From: Otis tarda
Taxonomy: Eukaryota; Chordata; Aves; Otidiformes; Otididae
Direction: 5' to 3'
Length of the DNA: 64,000 nt
NCBI GenBank assembly: GCA_026413225.1
Contig: CM048557.1
Location: 65,834,987 to 65,898,986, forward strand
Below are positions 38,764 to 50,689 of the stretch, piece after piece. Each line of letters begins with the position of its first letter. Position 1 is the first letter of the stretch. Position numbers and translations under genes: made by a program. Below the pieces are notes generated by a model. It was not told the origin of the DNA and did no database searches. It was given only the letters and a program-made list of their open reading frames with translations.

Positions 38764-39682
38764 GTGAACACAAACGTGTTCAAAAAACATGCTTCAGCTG
38801 CCCAAAACACAAGTGAGAAGTTGTTGTAGCTCTTCCCTATCTCCCAGCCCATTTCCCTGACTCATTAAGTGTCCTTCTTGCTACTCCTTCGTGGGTCATC
38901 TCTCTTCTTTCAGCCCCTGACAGACTCCAGAGAAAACGTACACAGCCTCCCCTCTGAGGATGTGGCTTGCAAGACTTTACAAGCCATGTTCATCTTCCAG
39001 CAAGCCTGAGATGGCACCTTGCCACTTGCCACTCTTGCGATCTGACCCTGCAAAATGTGGGATGTCCTGGGAGAGGGACAAGCCCCCGCACAGCCCAGCC
39101 ACCGCCGTACCAGCAGCCCCAGCGAGGGACGGGGACACATCCCACCAAGTTTCCAGCAGCATTAGCTGCTGAGCAGCTGTGAAAGATCACTGCAGTGCTG
39201 AAAAGTCCTCCTATTTGGGAACCACTGGAGGGGTAGAAAACAACCGGTAGCCAGATACCAGAGACGGGAAGGGAGAAGGGTCATGGGCAAGAGTTACAGC
39301 ATTTAGGCAGAGGAAGGAGGCAAGATGAATAAATTCATGGAGCTGGGGGAGCAAGACATGACTCAGGCTACAGACATAGAATGAAGGAGGACATGGCACT
39401 GAAGGAGAAATGGCACTGGATGAATGGTACAACAGTCACAAAACTACAGAAAGAGCACTTTGAGATTTCCGTTGTCCTTGGGACATTTATTTTAAGTGCA
39501 GCAGCTACAAGCTAAATAAACATACAGGAGTCCGTGTACAACAGCAAAGGCTCTCTTGGAGTTTGTTCTTATTCCAACACGGTATAACAACTCTGCCTTC
39601 CTCTGTGATAGGCTAGGTAATTAAAACACTGTTTTCCCAATAAAACCAAGAAGTTAGGCTTTCTTTCACCCCAGTTAATTAC

Positions 39683-39716
39683 CTACTATGTCACTGTAGT
39701 AGTAATCTGCTTTCAT
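39683..39716 (-). CDS. Optional small exon (34 bases, phase 0 to 1)
   Basis: On the minus strand an ACAAGTCAG acceptor precedes 34 bases that end at a strong donor, TAG|GTAATT. The only open frame is phase 0 in and phase 1 out (MKADYYYSDIV plus one base). It would fit between the preceding exon if that one ends at 41,662 (phase 0) and the terminal exon (phase 1 in). Skipping it also works if the preceding exon uses the donor at 41,652. The pyrimidine tract is poor, so this may be an alternative exon or chance. Confidence 0.35.
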
Positions 39717-40540
39717 CTGACTTGTAGCAAAGCACGCTTCAAATGGCTAATTAAAACAACAAAAACCCACTGCTAAAATAAAATTTCATCCAGTGTTTTT
39801 CATGCTAGAACAGCTGCCAGCAGCCTAGGAAGTCAAACACGAACGAAGCCAAAAACAGTAAAGCCAGGACACGGAGCAACCTGTGCCAGCCAAAGTCTCC
39901 TGCCCCTCAGGAAAGGCAGGGCTCTGGAGAGGCAGCCAGTGCACAGGAGCAATTTTTGTGTCCCCAGGGAACCAATGTGTCACCTGCCCGCCACAGCCGC
40001 TTACGCACTTCACCAGAAGCAATGTCCATAGTTCCACTAGACTGTTCTCACCAGCTGGCCAGCTTTCGTCACCCCCAGCCCAAATCCTTCCACAAAGCAC
40101 AGCTGCCAAAGTTTGGGTTGGCACGGGTCTGACCAAACCTAACATGAGCAGTAAGACATGAGAAATCTTGCATCGTCTGAATAGGATTATTTATGGTAAC
40201 ACATATGGCAACACCACAAACACGTGAAAGCAACTATGTGTTTTGTTTTTCCATAAGTACTTCCATGAACATAGTCTACAGCCACGTTTGTGTGATAAAA
40301 ATAAGTTATTTAGAAGGGGAACTGAAGAAAAGCAAGGCGTTTATTTGAGTAGGCACGAAGCTGACACACAGTAAAGACATGGCTGTGTAATGCCTGAAGA
40401 AACTTTGTAAATCATCCTAGATGCTAAAGCAACGCTGCAGCACTACGTGTAGTTTGATGCTTTCAAAGCTTGACTTAGTTAATAATTTCCACAGCCATGT
40501 CACATTCCATGATGTCATTGTTTCAACAGCTGTTTTCAGG

Positions 40541-40546
<6 letters not shown>

Positions 40547-40571
<25 letters not shown>
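40547..40571. repeat. A25 homopolymer
   Basis: A run of 25 A residues on the plus strand (T25 on the gene strand) inside the last intron. No retrogene or SINE body is recognisable upstream of it. Confidence 0.9.
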
Positions 40572-41651
40572 TAAGAAATGGAGGTGAAAAAAGAAAGAAT
40601 ATTCCCTTCTCCCTTCTCTGTAGTAACGTCCCAAGTATTTGATTCTGGGGTGCCAAAAGAAAATCTCCTATTAGCCTACATTCCTCCTAACACATACTCT
40701 AATACATTTTACAGACATAGTGTAGCTCAATTTTATGATAGACATAAAATGCTAAAAGGATAGAAAAATTGAAAGAATAGTTCCATCGACTTAACAGAAA
40801 TGTTACCAGGTCTTCAGTTATCTAAATATCTTTAAAGACAAGCTTAAAAACACCCAAAGTAAACATTTTCCTTCTTTTTAAATACAGAAATCTGAAATCT
40901 CTGACTTTGTTAGATGCACGCAGTAAATACAGAACCTGGATTTTCAGCATTTTAACTGTACAAAAACTATGGATATCCTATTTCAGCTACATGGGAGATT
41001 CTGCTCCATGACTGTAACTTTCCCGGATAGAAAGCTGCTCATCCTGAAACTCTGCGTTGGCCCAAAGATACAACTACTAAGTTACTCCCACGTGTGCTTT
41101 ATCATTATCACCTTTTGCTTAATCAAATCTGGTGCATTGACAGTGCATAAACCACGTTCATTATACAGCTAGAGGTGGGTATGTGAATAAATACACAAAT
41201 AGAGGCAGACAGGTTTAAATGTTCGTATTCCTGCTCACGTATACGTTATCTACTGATGTCTGTATCTGCCTTTTGCTGTACACCAGTGACAGTGCTTGTA
41301 GAGTCCCTGGCCACCTCCTTCTTCAACAACGTGACACACCATTTTACTTCTTCCTCCCATCAGAGAACAGCTCATAACCAGTACTAAGACGGTTTCCTCT
41401 TAAACACTGAGCTCTTCACCACCACGAACATGCAAATTGCTACGGTGCTCATAATCTTTTGATATGCCATAAAAATGGGATGGAAAAGTCCTCCATTTAC
41501 AAAGCAGTGCAGGGCAGGAAGGCAGGTAATCTTCATGGCTTTTTTCCCTCTTTAGGGGCTCTGGAAGTACTCAGCCCAATTTTGTAATCATGTACTTAGA
41601 TGTATTTATGAAAATTTTCCTTGTTAAAATCCAATAAATGGAACTTGTGAC

Positions 41652-41851
41652 CTGAGGCGACCTCCAGTTCTCCAAATTCCTTGTCACAGTCTAACAGAAT
41701 ACATTCATATAAACTGTGAAAACTGACACTCCTAGCAAGTGTGTGAGGGTCCTTGACTGGTAGACACTCAACTGTGACTGAAAACATCTTGGCGACCCGC
41801 TGACGGAAAAGGTCAAATTTCAGATTAGAGATTTTTCCCGTCCTTGGCAAT
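41652..41851 (-). CDS. Coding exon (200 bases, enters phase 2)
   Basis: The acceptor on the minus strand is TTTGTTATAG. The open frame, entered in phase 2, reads LPRTGKISNLKFDLFRQRV, then AKMFSVTVECLPVKDPHT and SFHSLYECILLDCDKEF. This is the longest intron-bounded open segment in the gene with clear protein-like composition. Two donors are possible: CAG|GTCACA, giving a left end at 41,652 and phase 1 (splices straight to the terminal exon), or GAG|GTCGCC, giving 41,662 and phase 0 (needs the optional 39,683 exon). The first is the better donor. If unspliced the frame stays open to a TAA at about 41,596. No known domain recognised. Confidence 0.75.
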
Positions 41852-42946
41852 CTATAACAAATCCATGTACAGTACTAAATTTCCAGATCTTTGTTTAACA
41901 GAAACATAAAAATTAATGGTGTGTCAACCATCCGTTGACCTGTGAAGGGAGTTTTTCTCTAAGAGGTACCATCACACACAGAGTATGCTATATACAAGTG
42001 TACCGTGAACGTACGCCAAAAGGAAAAGGAATCAAACACACTGGAGGGAGGCTTGGTTACCAACACCATATGGCAACAATAAGAACAAAGAAAAATGTTT
42101 AAATCTTTTAAAATTTTTCTATTTGGCAAAATAAAAAGACTAAACAAGTCTGACTTTTAAGCCAAATAAAAAGCATGTGCTTTAACTCCTTCAAGTCTGT
42201 GTCTATAGATTAAAAATAGAAGTTTTATTTCATGGATCTGGCGATAAACCAGACCCGTATCTTCTCAGTGAAGAGAGTTATCCTCCGAGACAATGAATAG
42301 AGAATGAAGGCTCAGGACCCAGGTTATGGTTTCAGAAACCAGACCCATAACTACTGTAATTACCTGAATATTACTTCCTAAAATTTAAAAACAACCATCA
42401 CGCCCCAGCAACCTTCCCTCTACTTTCTAACCTAACAACCGAAGCAGCTAACATCTAAAGCAAGAATAAACATCCACGCATATGTAAAAACATCTCCAGA
42501 GCAGTGCTCTCATTCCTTTAATAGCACGGGTTGATAGGAATGGCTTGTTTCTTCTCCTGCCAGATTCCAGCTGCTTCACTTTGTTTATCGCTGACTTCAA
42601 AGTTTAAAACACTGTCCTGTCCCAACAAATAACTTCCTCCAGATGGCATTATCTCAAGGGTTCAGAGCACAGGGATAGCACAGCACCTGCAGATCTGTAA
42701 CTCAGCACCCTAAAATCTTCAGTGAAAGTGCTTTTATTTATTTTTTTTCCCAGGTCATTCCCCAATTTTCCTTTTTCCCTACAAAAAAAAAAGATTTACA
42801 TCTAGGATATAGTTACAAAGACCATTAGCAGGGACACAGAGTTGTCAGAAATTCTTTACAGTAATGACTGTAAACTAGAAGAATACCTACAAGCCCAAAG
42901 GTAACAAAACCACTATCAGGAGAAACACTTTATCTGCTCCTCTTAC

Positions 42947-43012
42947 CTGGAAGTAAAGATGTGAGATATGTATTTGTGCCAACATGCGTCCAATCCATCT
43001 CTCCATGGATAT
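42947..43012 (-). CDS. Coding exon (66 bases, phase 2 to 2)
   Basis: It is bordered on the minus strand by TTTGGTACCCTACAG and CCAG|GTAAGAG, both strong. Two frames are open. The one that matches both neighbours is phase 2: A-TAT-CCA-TGG..., giving YPWRDGLDACWHKYISHIF. The alternative frame reads DIHGEMDWTHVGTNTYL but does not join to the neighbours. The intron before it is only 77 bases. Confidence 0.8.
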
Positions 43013-43089
43013 CTGTAGGGTACCAAAGGAAAAAAAAAATTAAAAAATCACTCATTTGCATATGTGGTTGTACAGGTAAGTTACCTTAC

Positions 43090-43222
43090 CTGTATAGCTT
43101 AACTATAGCAACACAAGAAGCAGCTTTTTTGGCAAAATCAAAATCATTCCAGACTTGCTGGCCTAACACATATACTGGTAAGAAACAGCCATATTTTGAT
43201 GTAAGCAATTCTGACGGGTACA
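43090..43222 (-). CDS. Coding exon (133 bases, phase 1 to 2)
   Basis: One of the clearest exons: acceptor TTTTCTCCTTTCAG, donor CAG|GTAAGG, and a single open frame of 43 complete codons. The other two frames have stops. The peptide begins YPSELLTSKYGCFLPVYV, continues LGQQVWNDFDFAKKAAS and ends CVAIVKLYR at the junction. It then joins in phase to YPWRDGLDACWHK of the next exon. It looks like a structured alpha/beta segment; no catalytic motif is evident. Confidence 0.85.
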
Positions 43223-43909
43223 CTGAAAGGAGAAAATACATTGCAATGTCAGTCACGTTAGTAAGAAGGAACGATACTTCCAGTTCAGAGTCACGTCCAG
43301 CTATAACCTATGTATCGGCCACATAATTCAATGCTTCTGGAATTTAATGGCTTACAGAATTGAGAGGGGGTGTGGTAAGGAACTAGTCTCAAGCTGGTAA
43401 AGAATATAATATTCTCAGGAATAAGTAGGACCATCAACAGTTTCTCAAATAATCCAATCGTTTTGATGAAATTATTCTCCATTCATCAGAAATGAGAGCT
43501 CCTCCACTTTTCCAGCCCTGGCCCACCACCACCTTGAATCCATATGCATATTTACATGACTGTTGAGAAGGTGTCCTCTCAGCTCTGCTAGAAATGAAGC
43601 AAAAATCTTTATGCACGTGTGCTTTTTAGGGCAGGGACTCCGTTCTCACTGTGTAAATGCTTTGCTAAGCACAGGGTCCCCTGGCTGCAGGTAGGACCGC
43701 TGCCTTTCACTAGGACAGAAATACGGAAAGCAAGAACAAGACGCTCTGCAAATACCTGCAGTTCTGTTTCCGTAGCTCAAACCCAGACTGCCCCTAACTT
43801 AGCCTGTTTCACGACAAACACAAGACTCTAGGCAAACTTGGGCCAAATTTCTAGGGCTGAGTTACATGAAAAGGACAGATTTACAATCAAAACACTTCGG
43901 TTGTTTTAC

Positions 43910-43982
43910 AGAAATGGACTGACATCTGCGGGAGTTGAGCCAAAAAATGTCTGGATCTAAAAGCACGAGTCTGCTGCTTGCG
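43910..43982 (-). CDS. Probable coding exon (73 bases, phase 0 to 1)
   Basis: The acceptor is a good one (AAACTGTGTTTTTTCAG); the donor CT|GTAAAA is weaker. In phase 0 it is open for 24 codons (RKQQTRAFRSRHFLAQLPQM then SVHF) and leaves one base. It supplies exactly the phase 0-to-1 step needed between the exons at 45,277 and 43,090. The peptide is basic. The phase fit is the main support. Confidence 0.5.
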
Positions 43983-45276
43983 CTGAAAAAACACAGTTTC
44001 ATTCTCAAAGGCTTCAGCCAAACTCATAAACCTCCATAAGTGGGCCACAGACACCAGTGGAGACAGAAAGCTATATAGTATGAGTTCAGTTCAAGTTTTG
44101 ACCTAAACTTGGCAAATTCCATCTTCACATGGTGTAACGTACTTACAGAAACTGCACACAAGAACACAGAAAACAAACACTCATACACACACGCACGCTT
44201 TTCTTTTTTTTGTTTGTTTCTTTAAATCCTAATGTATATCCTAGCTATAAATATTTCTGAAAAGAAAATAAATTCAGATCCTGAGTCAGTAAAGGAGGGT
44301 GGGACACAGGCTAAGCAGCTAACAAATTTTTCAAAGCGGAGTATTTGAAAATTATTTTTCCTCCTCTCAAGTCTGAGTTCAAGGTTCAGTGGTTTTCCAA
44401 AACATGCCATATTCCCACCAATAGCAACACTAAACAGAACAAAAACTAGAAATACATAAAATAAACCAGAACCAGATTTTTCAAAATCCTAACGCAGAGA
44501 CCAGTAGGGAAGGGCAGACAGAAAGCAGCTCCAAAAACATCTAGGAATGAGATTGCAGAGTTTACTAAATAAATATTTCCTTTTGGTGCCTAAAATCTAC
44601 TCTGCTCCTTTAGATCTGGCACATTTTGCTCTGTAGAATATCTCTTGGCTTAACAAGTTCGTTTCCTGGCCACAACTCTTGCTGTTGTTTCCCAGCAAAT
44701 CACTTCCAAAAGATGTTTAATGATCTTTCCAAATAACAACAATAATTATTCAGAAGAAATATTAAAAGTCAATTTGATTTTTCTATACAGACGCCTGTGA
44801 TTTTTGGATGTGCAATTGGCTAGAAATACTCTTTCCTTAAGCTTTAAGCACTGCCGTTCCTTGACTGCAACCATTTTCTTGAGGAGAAATGAGACGAGGG
44901 GTCTGTGGTAAATCTTGAAGCAGCAGCTTTTATTTCAAAGTAAAAAAGGAGAAGAAGTTTGTTCATTACTGGTCCAGAGTCTTTCAAAAACACCAGGAAA
45001 ACGCATAACTTGTGCAAGGGCTGGGGGAAGGAGCAATCTCTACATCCACAAGAGACAACCTAGGTAAACAGCTGGTGGGATCAGGAGAATGTGACAAGTG
45101 ATAATGAAAACCCTGCACATCTTACTGTGTAATTAATATTTTAGTTATTCAGTAGAACTAAATATCACCTACATATCAATCTTTTTCTCATTTTCTGCAA
45201 AATCTAACAGGCAAGTGGACAGGAAGGTAATTTAAAAAGGATGCTTGTATAACATCTTCAGCTCTGTTGTTCACAC
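43983..45276 (-). other. Intron, no further exon seen
   Basis: About 1.3 kb of AT-rich intron. A strong donor-like ACTTAC (plus strand, near 44,140-44,145) has no open segment with an acceptor behind it. No repeats recognised. Confidence 0.5.
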
Positions 45277-45317
45277 CTTCACGTTTGGGGATCCAAAAGA
45301 CATTTTAATGCCAGCAT
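45277..45317 (-). CDS. Small coding exon (41 bases, phase 1 to 0)
   Basis: Preceded on the minus strand by a very good pyrimidine tract (CTTCTTTATTTTGCTTCAG) and followed by AAG|GTGTGA. In phase 1 the frame reads (Y)AGIKMSFGSPNVK and leaves no bases. The other frames contain stops. It joins in phase to the 46,454 exon (CTT T|AT gives L-Y). Confidence 0.65.
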
Positions 45318-46453
45318 CTGAAGCAAAATAAAGAAGCTCAAGAAGAAAACGGGCTCAAAAGATTGATAGTGGGAACTCACACTATATTCTAAGTTAAAGT
45401 TATGCAGACTTCCCTCAGGATGTAGAATCATTCATTCACTGCAATCCCAGAGTCTCCACTGAGACCTTGTATCTTAACAATATTAATTGCAGCAATACTG
45501 CCTCCAGCTTATCTACATCGTGTCACGGTGCCAGACATAACAGCATTCATAGCCTACATGGGGAGTGGCAATTAAAAAAAAAAAATCAAATCAAAGCATA
45601 TTTTTAATTCTTCAGAGTTATATGGTCTGGTTTTAATTAAAAATAATTAAAAAATAATTTAGACAAGTAATTAAAGTTGAATTAACACACTGAATGATGT
45701 TCCATCATAAAGTAGGGTTGCATGGGTTTGAAAATGAACATCTTTCCAGTTCATCCTTACAACGAAGGTGGGTGTCCCAGTGAGGGGGACAAATGATGTT
45801 CCGTGACAAGCTAGCGTACTGGCCAGGATATATCCCCTCCTGCCCTCAGATCAATTTGCCCCAGGCAGTTAAACTACCAACAATTACTCCAAGGCGCTGC
45901 TCTTACGCAGTCTTTGATGTGTGGTTGTCCATATCACTTGGGATGCACACATGACAATCTCTACTTATCAGACAGGTTCAGTATGTTGCAGGTCAAGACT
46001 GAGCACGTTCTCTGCAGCGATGCTTGCACTGCATATGCTCGCTAAGCATCGCACACCACCCATCTACTAACACCTCAGCTACGTAACTATTAAAAAAATT
46101 TGGGGGAATGTAAGAGGACAGCTTTCAGTGAATCACTGTAAGAAGTTACAAGCTACTTTCTGTCACTTTAAAGTGTGATGAGAAACTTTGAGGAGCTCTT
46201 CCTCAAACAGGCAAGAGGATTTCCTGGGCAAGGAGGTTACACCCCCTCCAGCCATGGCAGCAATCTGCACCCAGATTTGAATGAAGGCTAGGGGATGGGC
46301 ATCAGGAAGAAAACAAAAAGCTTTCTGTACCGCATGGCTCTTCAGGCAGTGCTGCAGGGCAGAATTTTCTCATTGTAAGTCACTCTTCACATATAATGGA
46401 GTCACTAAGAGCATTCTCCAAAAAAAAAAAAAAATTAAATAAGATATACTCAC

Positions 46454-46517
46454 AAAGCTGTTCAAATAACAAGTGGGTTTTTAGATGACCACAAATAAAA
46501 TAGCTATCTTCTCTATT
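46454..46517 (-). CDS. Coding exon (64 bases, phase 0 to 1)
   Basis: The donor GCTTT|GTGAGTAT is strong; the acceptor (ATTTAAGTATTCAG) is moderate. The open frame reads NREDSYFICGHLKTHLLFEQ then L, with one base left over. It accepts phase 0 from the 50,312 exon and passes phase 1 to the 45,277 exon, which supports it. Composition is protein-like, with Cys-Gly-His in the middle. No family recognised. Confidence 0.65.
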
Positions 46518-49500
46518 CTGAATACTTAAATATTCACATGACCCCAATCATTTGTTTTGATGATTTTCACTTCCAAAGTCATGGGATTCTCCAAAAGGAA
46601 AAAGTTTGCCAAGACTCCTATTACTGTACTACCATTACAAAGATATGGCATATTAAAATGCTTATACCTACAGCACAATTACTCAATTTTTGTAATTAGA
46701 CCTTTTAAAAAGGAGAGTATGAATATTTTCCTCAGGAAAAAAATAAAACAAGACAGAACAAAACCAGTCCCATACAGTTAGCATTTTCCAGTGATGCGTT
46801 CTAATAAGCACTAGGACATCCCTACACACATTTCTAGCGCATATGCCGACCACCTTGTTAAAAAGACCTCCTTTCGAGCCATCTGTTAAAGAGCACAAGA
46901 TGGCCACTAAAGGTATTACCATTTGTTCATATGCATTAACTCTGAAAAAATGTATTTGGAATAAGCAATTCTAGGAAGTTTAGAGAGACAAGCAATTTTT
47001 CTACTAGCTCAGAAAGAACACTGTTGTAAACTACATAAGTAAATGTATATTAAAATAAGGAAAACATTAAACATCTTTACTGGAAGATGTGCTGGGAGAC
47101 AGCCATTACGTAAGTGTCCAGACCCTATTCTGCCCAATACTGTCTAAACTTTCTCTCAAAATGAGTACCCAGTGTGACGACAAGTAACACCGCCTCTACA
47201 ATTTAATGCCCAGTACCAGAGACTTGGAAAGGTCTGAGAGTAAATATATGCTTTTATCCTGTTTTTTTTTTTAAAGTTTCTTAAAATCTAAAATGTTTGT
47301 ACTTTGTGCAATAGAGATAAACATTCCTCCTTGTAAAAAAAAAACCAAACAAAATAAAACAAAAACCAATAATCTTGTTACATGGGAAAGAGTAAAAACA
47401 AAACTGCTTTGCAATACTTGGGTGAATCTGAGCTCTAAATCAGTAGAACAAATGAACTGCAGAAACATATTGCTCTACATATGTGCTACATATTCAGCAC
47501 ACCTTCTTAACTCTCTCCTATGCACATCACTACTGATTTTAATACGACACACACCTCCGTCGCTGCTAACCGCTATAAAAAGTGGGGAAAACGCTGCAGA
47601 CTGCTCCCAGCAACACTGTGCCTCTGCAAGATTTCACTCCTGACCAATGGTTCCCCATCAGCAACAGTGAAACCAGCAACTGTTGGTAGCAACTCAGGAG
47701 CTGCTCTGCACAAACCTTTGAGCAGCAGCCAAGCAGTGCCTTGCGAGACACTGAACGCACTTTGTTGACACGAGGGTCTCATTTGGGCAGAGGTTCTTTA
47801 CCTCCGCAGCTGCGTGCGCACACACACAGCTTGAAATTTCAAATGCTGGCTGCACTAACTGTTGGTGACAACTCCTTTTAGTATCTACTGCCAACTTATT
47901 TTCTTCCCAGTTCAAGATGTCGGTGCCAAACCTGGTTTGCACTCCTTTCACCAATAGCTTTCTTCATTGCTTTGAGCCACAGCATGATTAATATAGCCTG
48001 TAAGCAGCCTGAATGAAAATCATTTATCAGTTGTCTGAGTTTAAATATTCCTGGCCAAAATACAGGGAAATCTGCCCTGCAAAGGAGCGCATAGGGAAAT
48101 CCAGTCGGCACGTGTGGCAGCAGCTTCCTTGCAGAGGTGCGGGCTACTGCGGGCTGATGGGATACGACCCAGTGCGCACCCGTATGAAAAATACAAAGTC
48201 AAAAAAAAAAATCTTATCTCATGTGTCTCATAGAATTTAATGGCTCCCCATATTTTACCTGAAGCAAATTCATTCACATTATACACACACATATACACTC
48301 TCAAGTTCAGGAACACTTACTCTGCAAGTATTAGATAAATCAATCTGCTTTCTAGCAGTTCCTTGCACACGCTTACAGGAAGAGCAGAAAATTTAAAAAT
48401 ACTATCCATTCTTTTCTTTCTCTCCTTCTCTTAAATATAATGAAAGAACTCAGTCCAGAATATACTTAAAATTCAATACATACATAAGTTGGGGAGTATG
48501 TTTGCCCTCATCGTTACTCTGTCACTGAGAATTACATGGCTTCACAGCCTACACAAGAGCAGAAGAGAACAAACGCTTAAAGATTATCTTTCTTTATACA
48601 AGACCACATTTGAATATCACTGTTACATGATGCAATTGTCTTTTTTAAATCTTGGAGGGAGAGAAGGCACGTGTCACAAGGTGTCTCAGAACAGGACTGT
48701 CTGTAGGAAGCCTGGCAGACAGGGGCCTGGGTCGTGCCTGGGGCCTCCCAGTGATTCTGCAATGCAAACTGTAATAAAGTTTTCTGCCCAGGTTACAGAG
48801 TTATCCCGTCCTTCCCCATTCCTTCAGAGGAGAAATAAACAGGTTAACGCAGACGTATTGTCCATTGCTCTGTATTTTTAGATAGCTGCTTGGAAAGCAA
48901 GTAGCGTAGTAGCCGTTTACACGACCTATGTTTATCGCACACAGACAGATCCCTGGAAACGTATTCTAAATCTGATAAGAAAAACCCTCATTAAGAATCA
49001 TTTGCTTGTTCAATTTTCACTTATTGAGCTTTAATGTACCATAAAAGTAAGCAATAATGACAGTGCCTTAAATAAATATTGCTTGTCTTGTACTTATTAA
49101 TGCTTTAGAGGAACACAAAACTGCCTCTAGATAGAGGAAGCTGCTGGAAAATAAAAACTAACCAATCACATAAACCAAAATGAGAGCTCTAAAGAATTTT
49201 TTTGTTGAACACAGAGTTCAACAAAAATGTATTCTGTTCACTGTATACACGACACCAATGGGAATAAGAGCCAGTTCAAGTTCTAAGTTACCATTACTTG
49301 GGTAATAGCTTCAAGCTGCAAGGCACAGCTGTATGGGCCCAGCCAGACAGGCTATCACAGCAATGCTTTGATAGCATGGGGCCCTTAAGTGTCAGGATAT
49401 AGAAAAGGCAGCAGTTGTTGGCTGTGAAAACAGTCTGATACAAACCAGATGGGGACTTACTTGATGGGCAACACAAAGGAAAACAATTGGCTCATTCAAC

Positions 49501-50311
49501 AAAGTCAGGCCACTGCCCCAGAGACTTAACAGAAGACAATAACAGTCAACCAGAGTTGATGCAAACAAGAAACAGCCATGTGGTTACGGTTTAAGGAATT
49601 GTTTCTCCTCAGACTAAACATAAAGTTTTGATTTCTAATTCTTATATTCATTAATTTCTGTCTCGTTTACACGCCCCCTCTTCCTCCAAAGTCTTCCGTA
49701 TAATTCATTTATGTAGCACCAGCCTTCGCACACCTACTTAAATGAGAAAAAAATTAGATGACAAAGGCAGCTGTATTAATCTAATGTTTCCTGAAGAATG
49801 CCAAGACCACAGACAACTTGCTGAACCGTGTCAGAACAATATTGCAGATACACAGCATACAGTATGTTATTAGACACACTAACTCCAAAACATTTGCATG
49901 CATATGGCAATATATTTACTGATTGTTTTTTATTGGAAATGCATAAAGCCCAGTAGGTCACATGCTGGGTTACCAAAGTACAGATGTCTTTCAGTTTTGT
50001 GAAGAGTTCTTCTGGTTTCTTCATTAACTTTGTTCAGAAGTAAACTTCATATCAGTTACAGTACTACATAACAGTTTTGTTTGCCAGGCTACAGTTAAAA
50101 GTCTATTAAAATAGGTATTACCAGACTTTTTTTGAAGCAATCAAAAATGTAAAAATTGGCTATTTCAGCCATAACTCAAAAAATTCTCAACCCATTCATT
50201 TTTAGAAGCTTGTAGAAGATCATGGCCCAAAATCTTAATTGCTCTTGCTGTTTTATTACAGGAAATATAAAAGTGACATGTGCAAAGGTATTTTGATTAC
50301 AAATTACTTAC
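46518..50311 (-). other. Large intron with some open frames, no accepted exon
   Basis: 3.8 kb between two phase-compatible exons. It holds an 82-codon minus frame (49,776-50,024), a possible 41-base exon at 48,324-48,364 that ends in a strong GTAAGT donor but does not fit the phase chain, and a GC-richer block at about 47.55-47.9 kb. The block has two near-copies of AACTGTTGGT followed by GCAACTC or GACAACTC, about 180 bases apart. None is accepted as coding. Confidence 0.45.
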
Positions 50312-50366
50312 AGAGATTGCACAATAAGTCAGACCTCTAAGGGCCTTCTGCAATTTCACTCTCAGA
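50312..50366 (-). CDS. Coding exon (55 bases, phase 2 to 0)
   Basis: The acceptor is CAGACGTTTTTAG and the donor TCTCT|GTAAGTAAT, the latter close to consensus. Only the phase 2 frame is open: LRVKLQKALRGLTYCAIS. It takes AG from the upstream exon to form Ser and passes phase 0 to the 46,454 exon. Confidence 0.7.
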
Positions 50367-50689
50367 CTAAAAACGTCTGAACTTTCTTCTCATATACTTC
50401 AAAAAATTCCCTCTGGCAGGCTCTGCGCTGCAGTGCTTAACACGAATGTGAATGGTTGCATGGCATATTCCGAAAAACAGGGACAGCCAAGGAAGTACGT
50501 CTACAAAGTGCAGTGACACGCAGATGGCTTAGACGCCTTAGGAAATCACATCGTCCTGGGACTCATGGGTGCACCACCACGCATCCCCTGAGCTTCACGG
50601 CTTCTGGACTTTGCTGGATGGCTACTTCATGGATTTCCAAGTGAGTGGTGTTGCGTGATGTAAACATCTCCTGAACACATCCCTCAGAC

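Larger units (their letters stand above)
38104..41651 (-). other. Last intron region (may contain one small exon)
   Basis: About 3.5 kb between the last two well-supported exons. It contains a CA-rich microsatellite, one CR1 3' fragment, a 25-base A-run and one optional 34-base exon (39,683-39,716). The frames seen in the CR1-to-39.2 kb stretch are chance frames in locally GC-richer DNA. Confidence 0.6.

Noticed and set aside
40400..40571. A25 run as a retrogene or SINE tail
   Set aside because: No gene-like or SINE-like body and no target-site duplication is visible upstream, so it is treated as a plain homopolymer.
43505..43582. About 55-base segment after CTTCATTTCTAG on the minus strand (RAERTPSQQSCKYAYGFK)
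   Set aside because: Good acceptor but weak GTGGTG donor, and no open frame with the phase 0-to-1 step required at this place.
48324..48364. 41-base segment ending in a strong GTAAGT donor (minus)
   Set aside because: Open frames are phase 1 to 0 or 0 to 2. It would break the phase link from 50,312 (phase 0 out) to 46,454 (phase 0 in). Kept only as a possible cryptic exon.
49316..49430. Segment between TGTTTTCACAG and GTAACTTAG on the minus strand
   Set aside because: All three frames contain stops before the donor.
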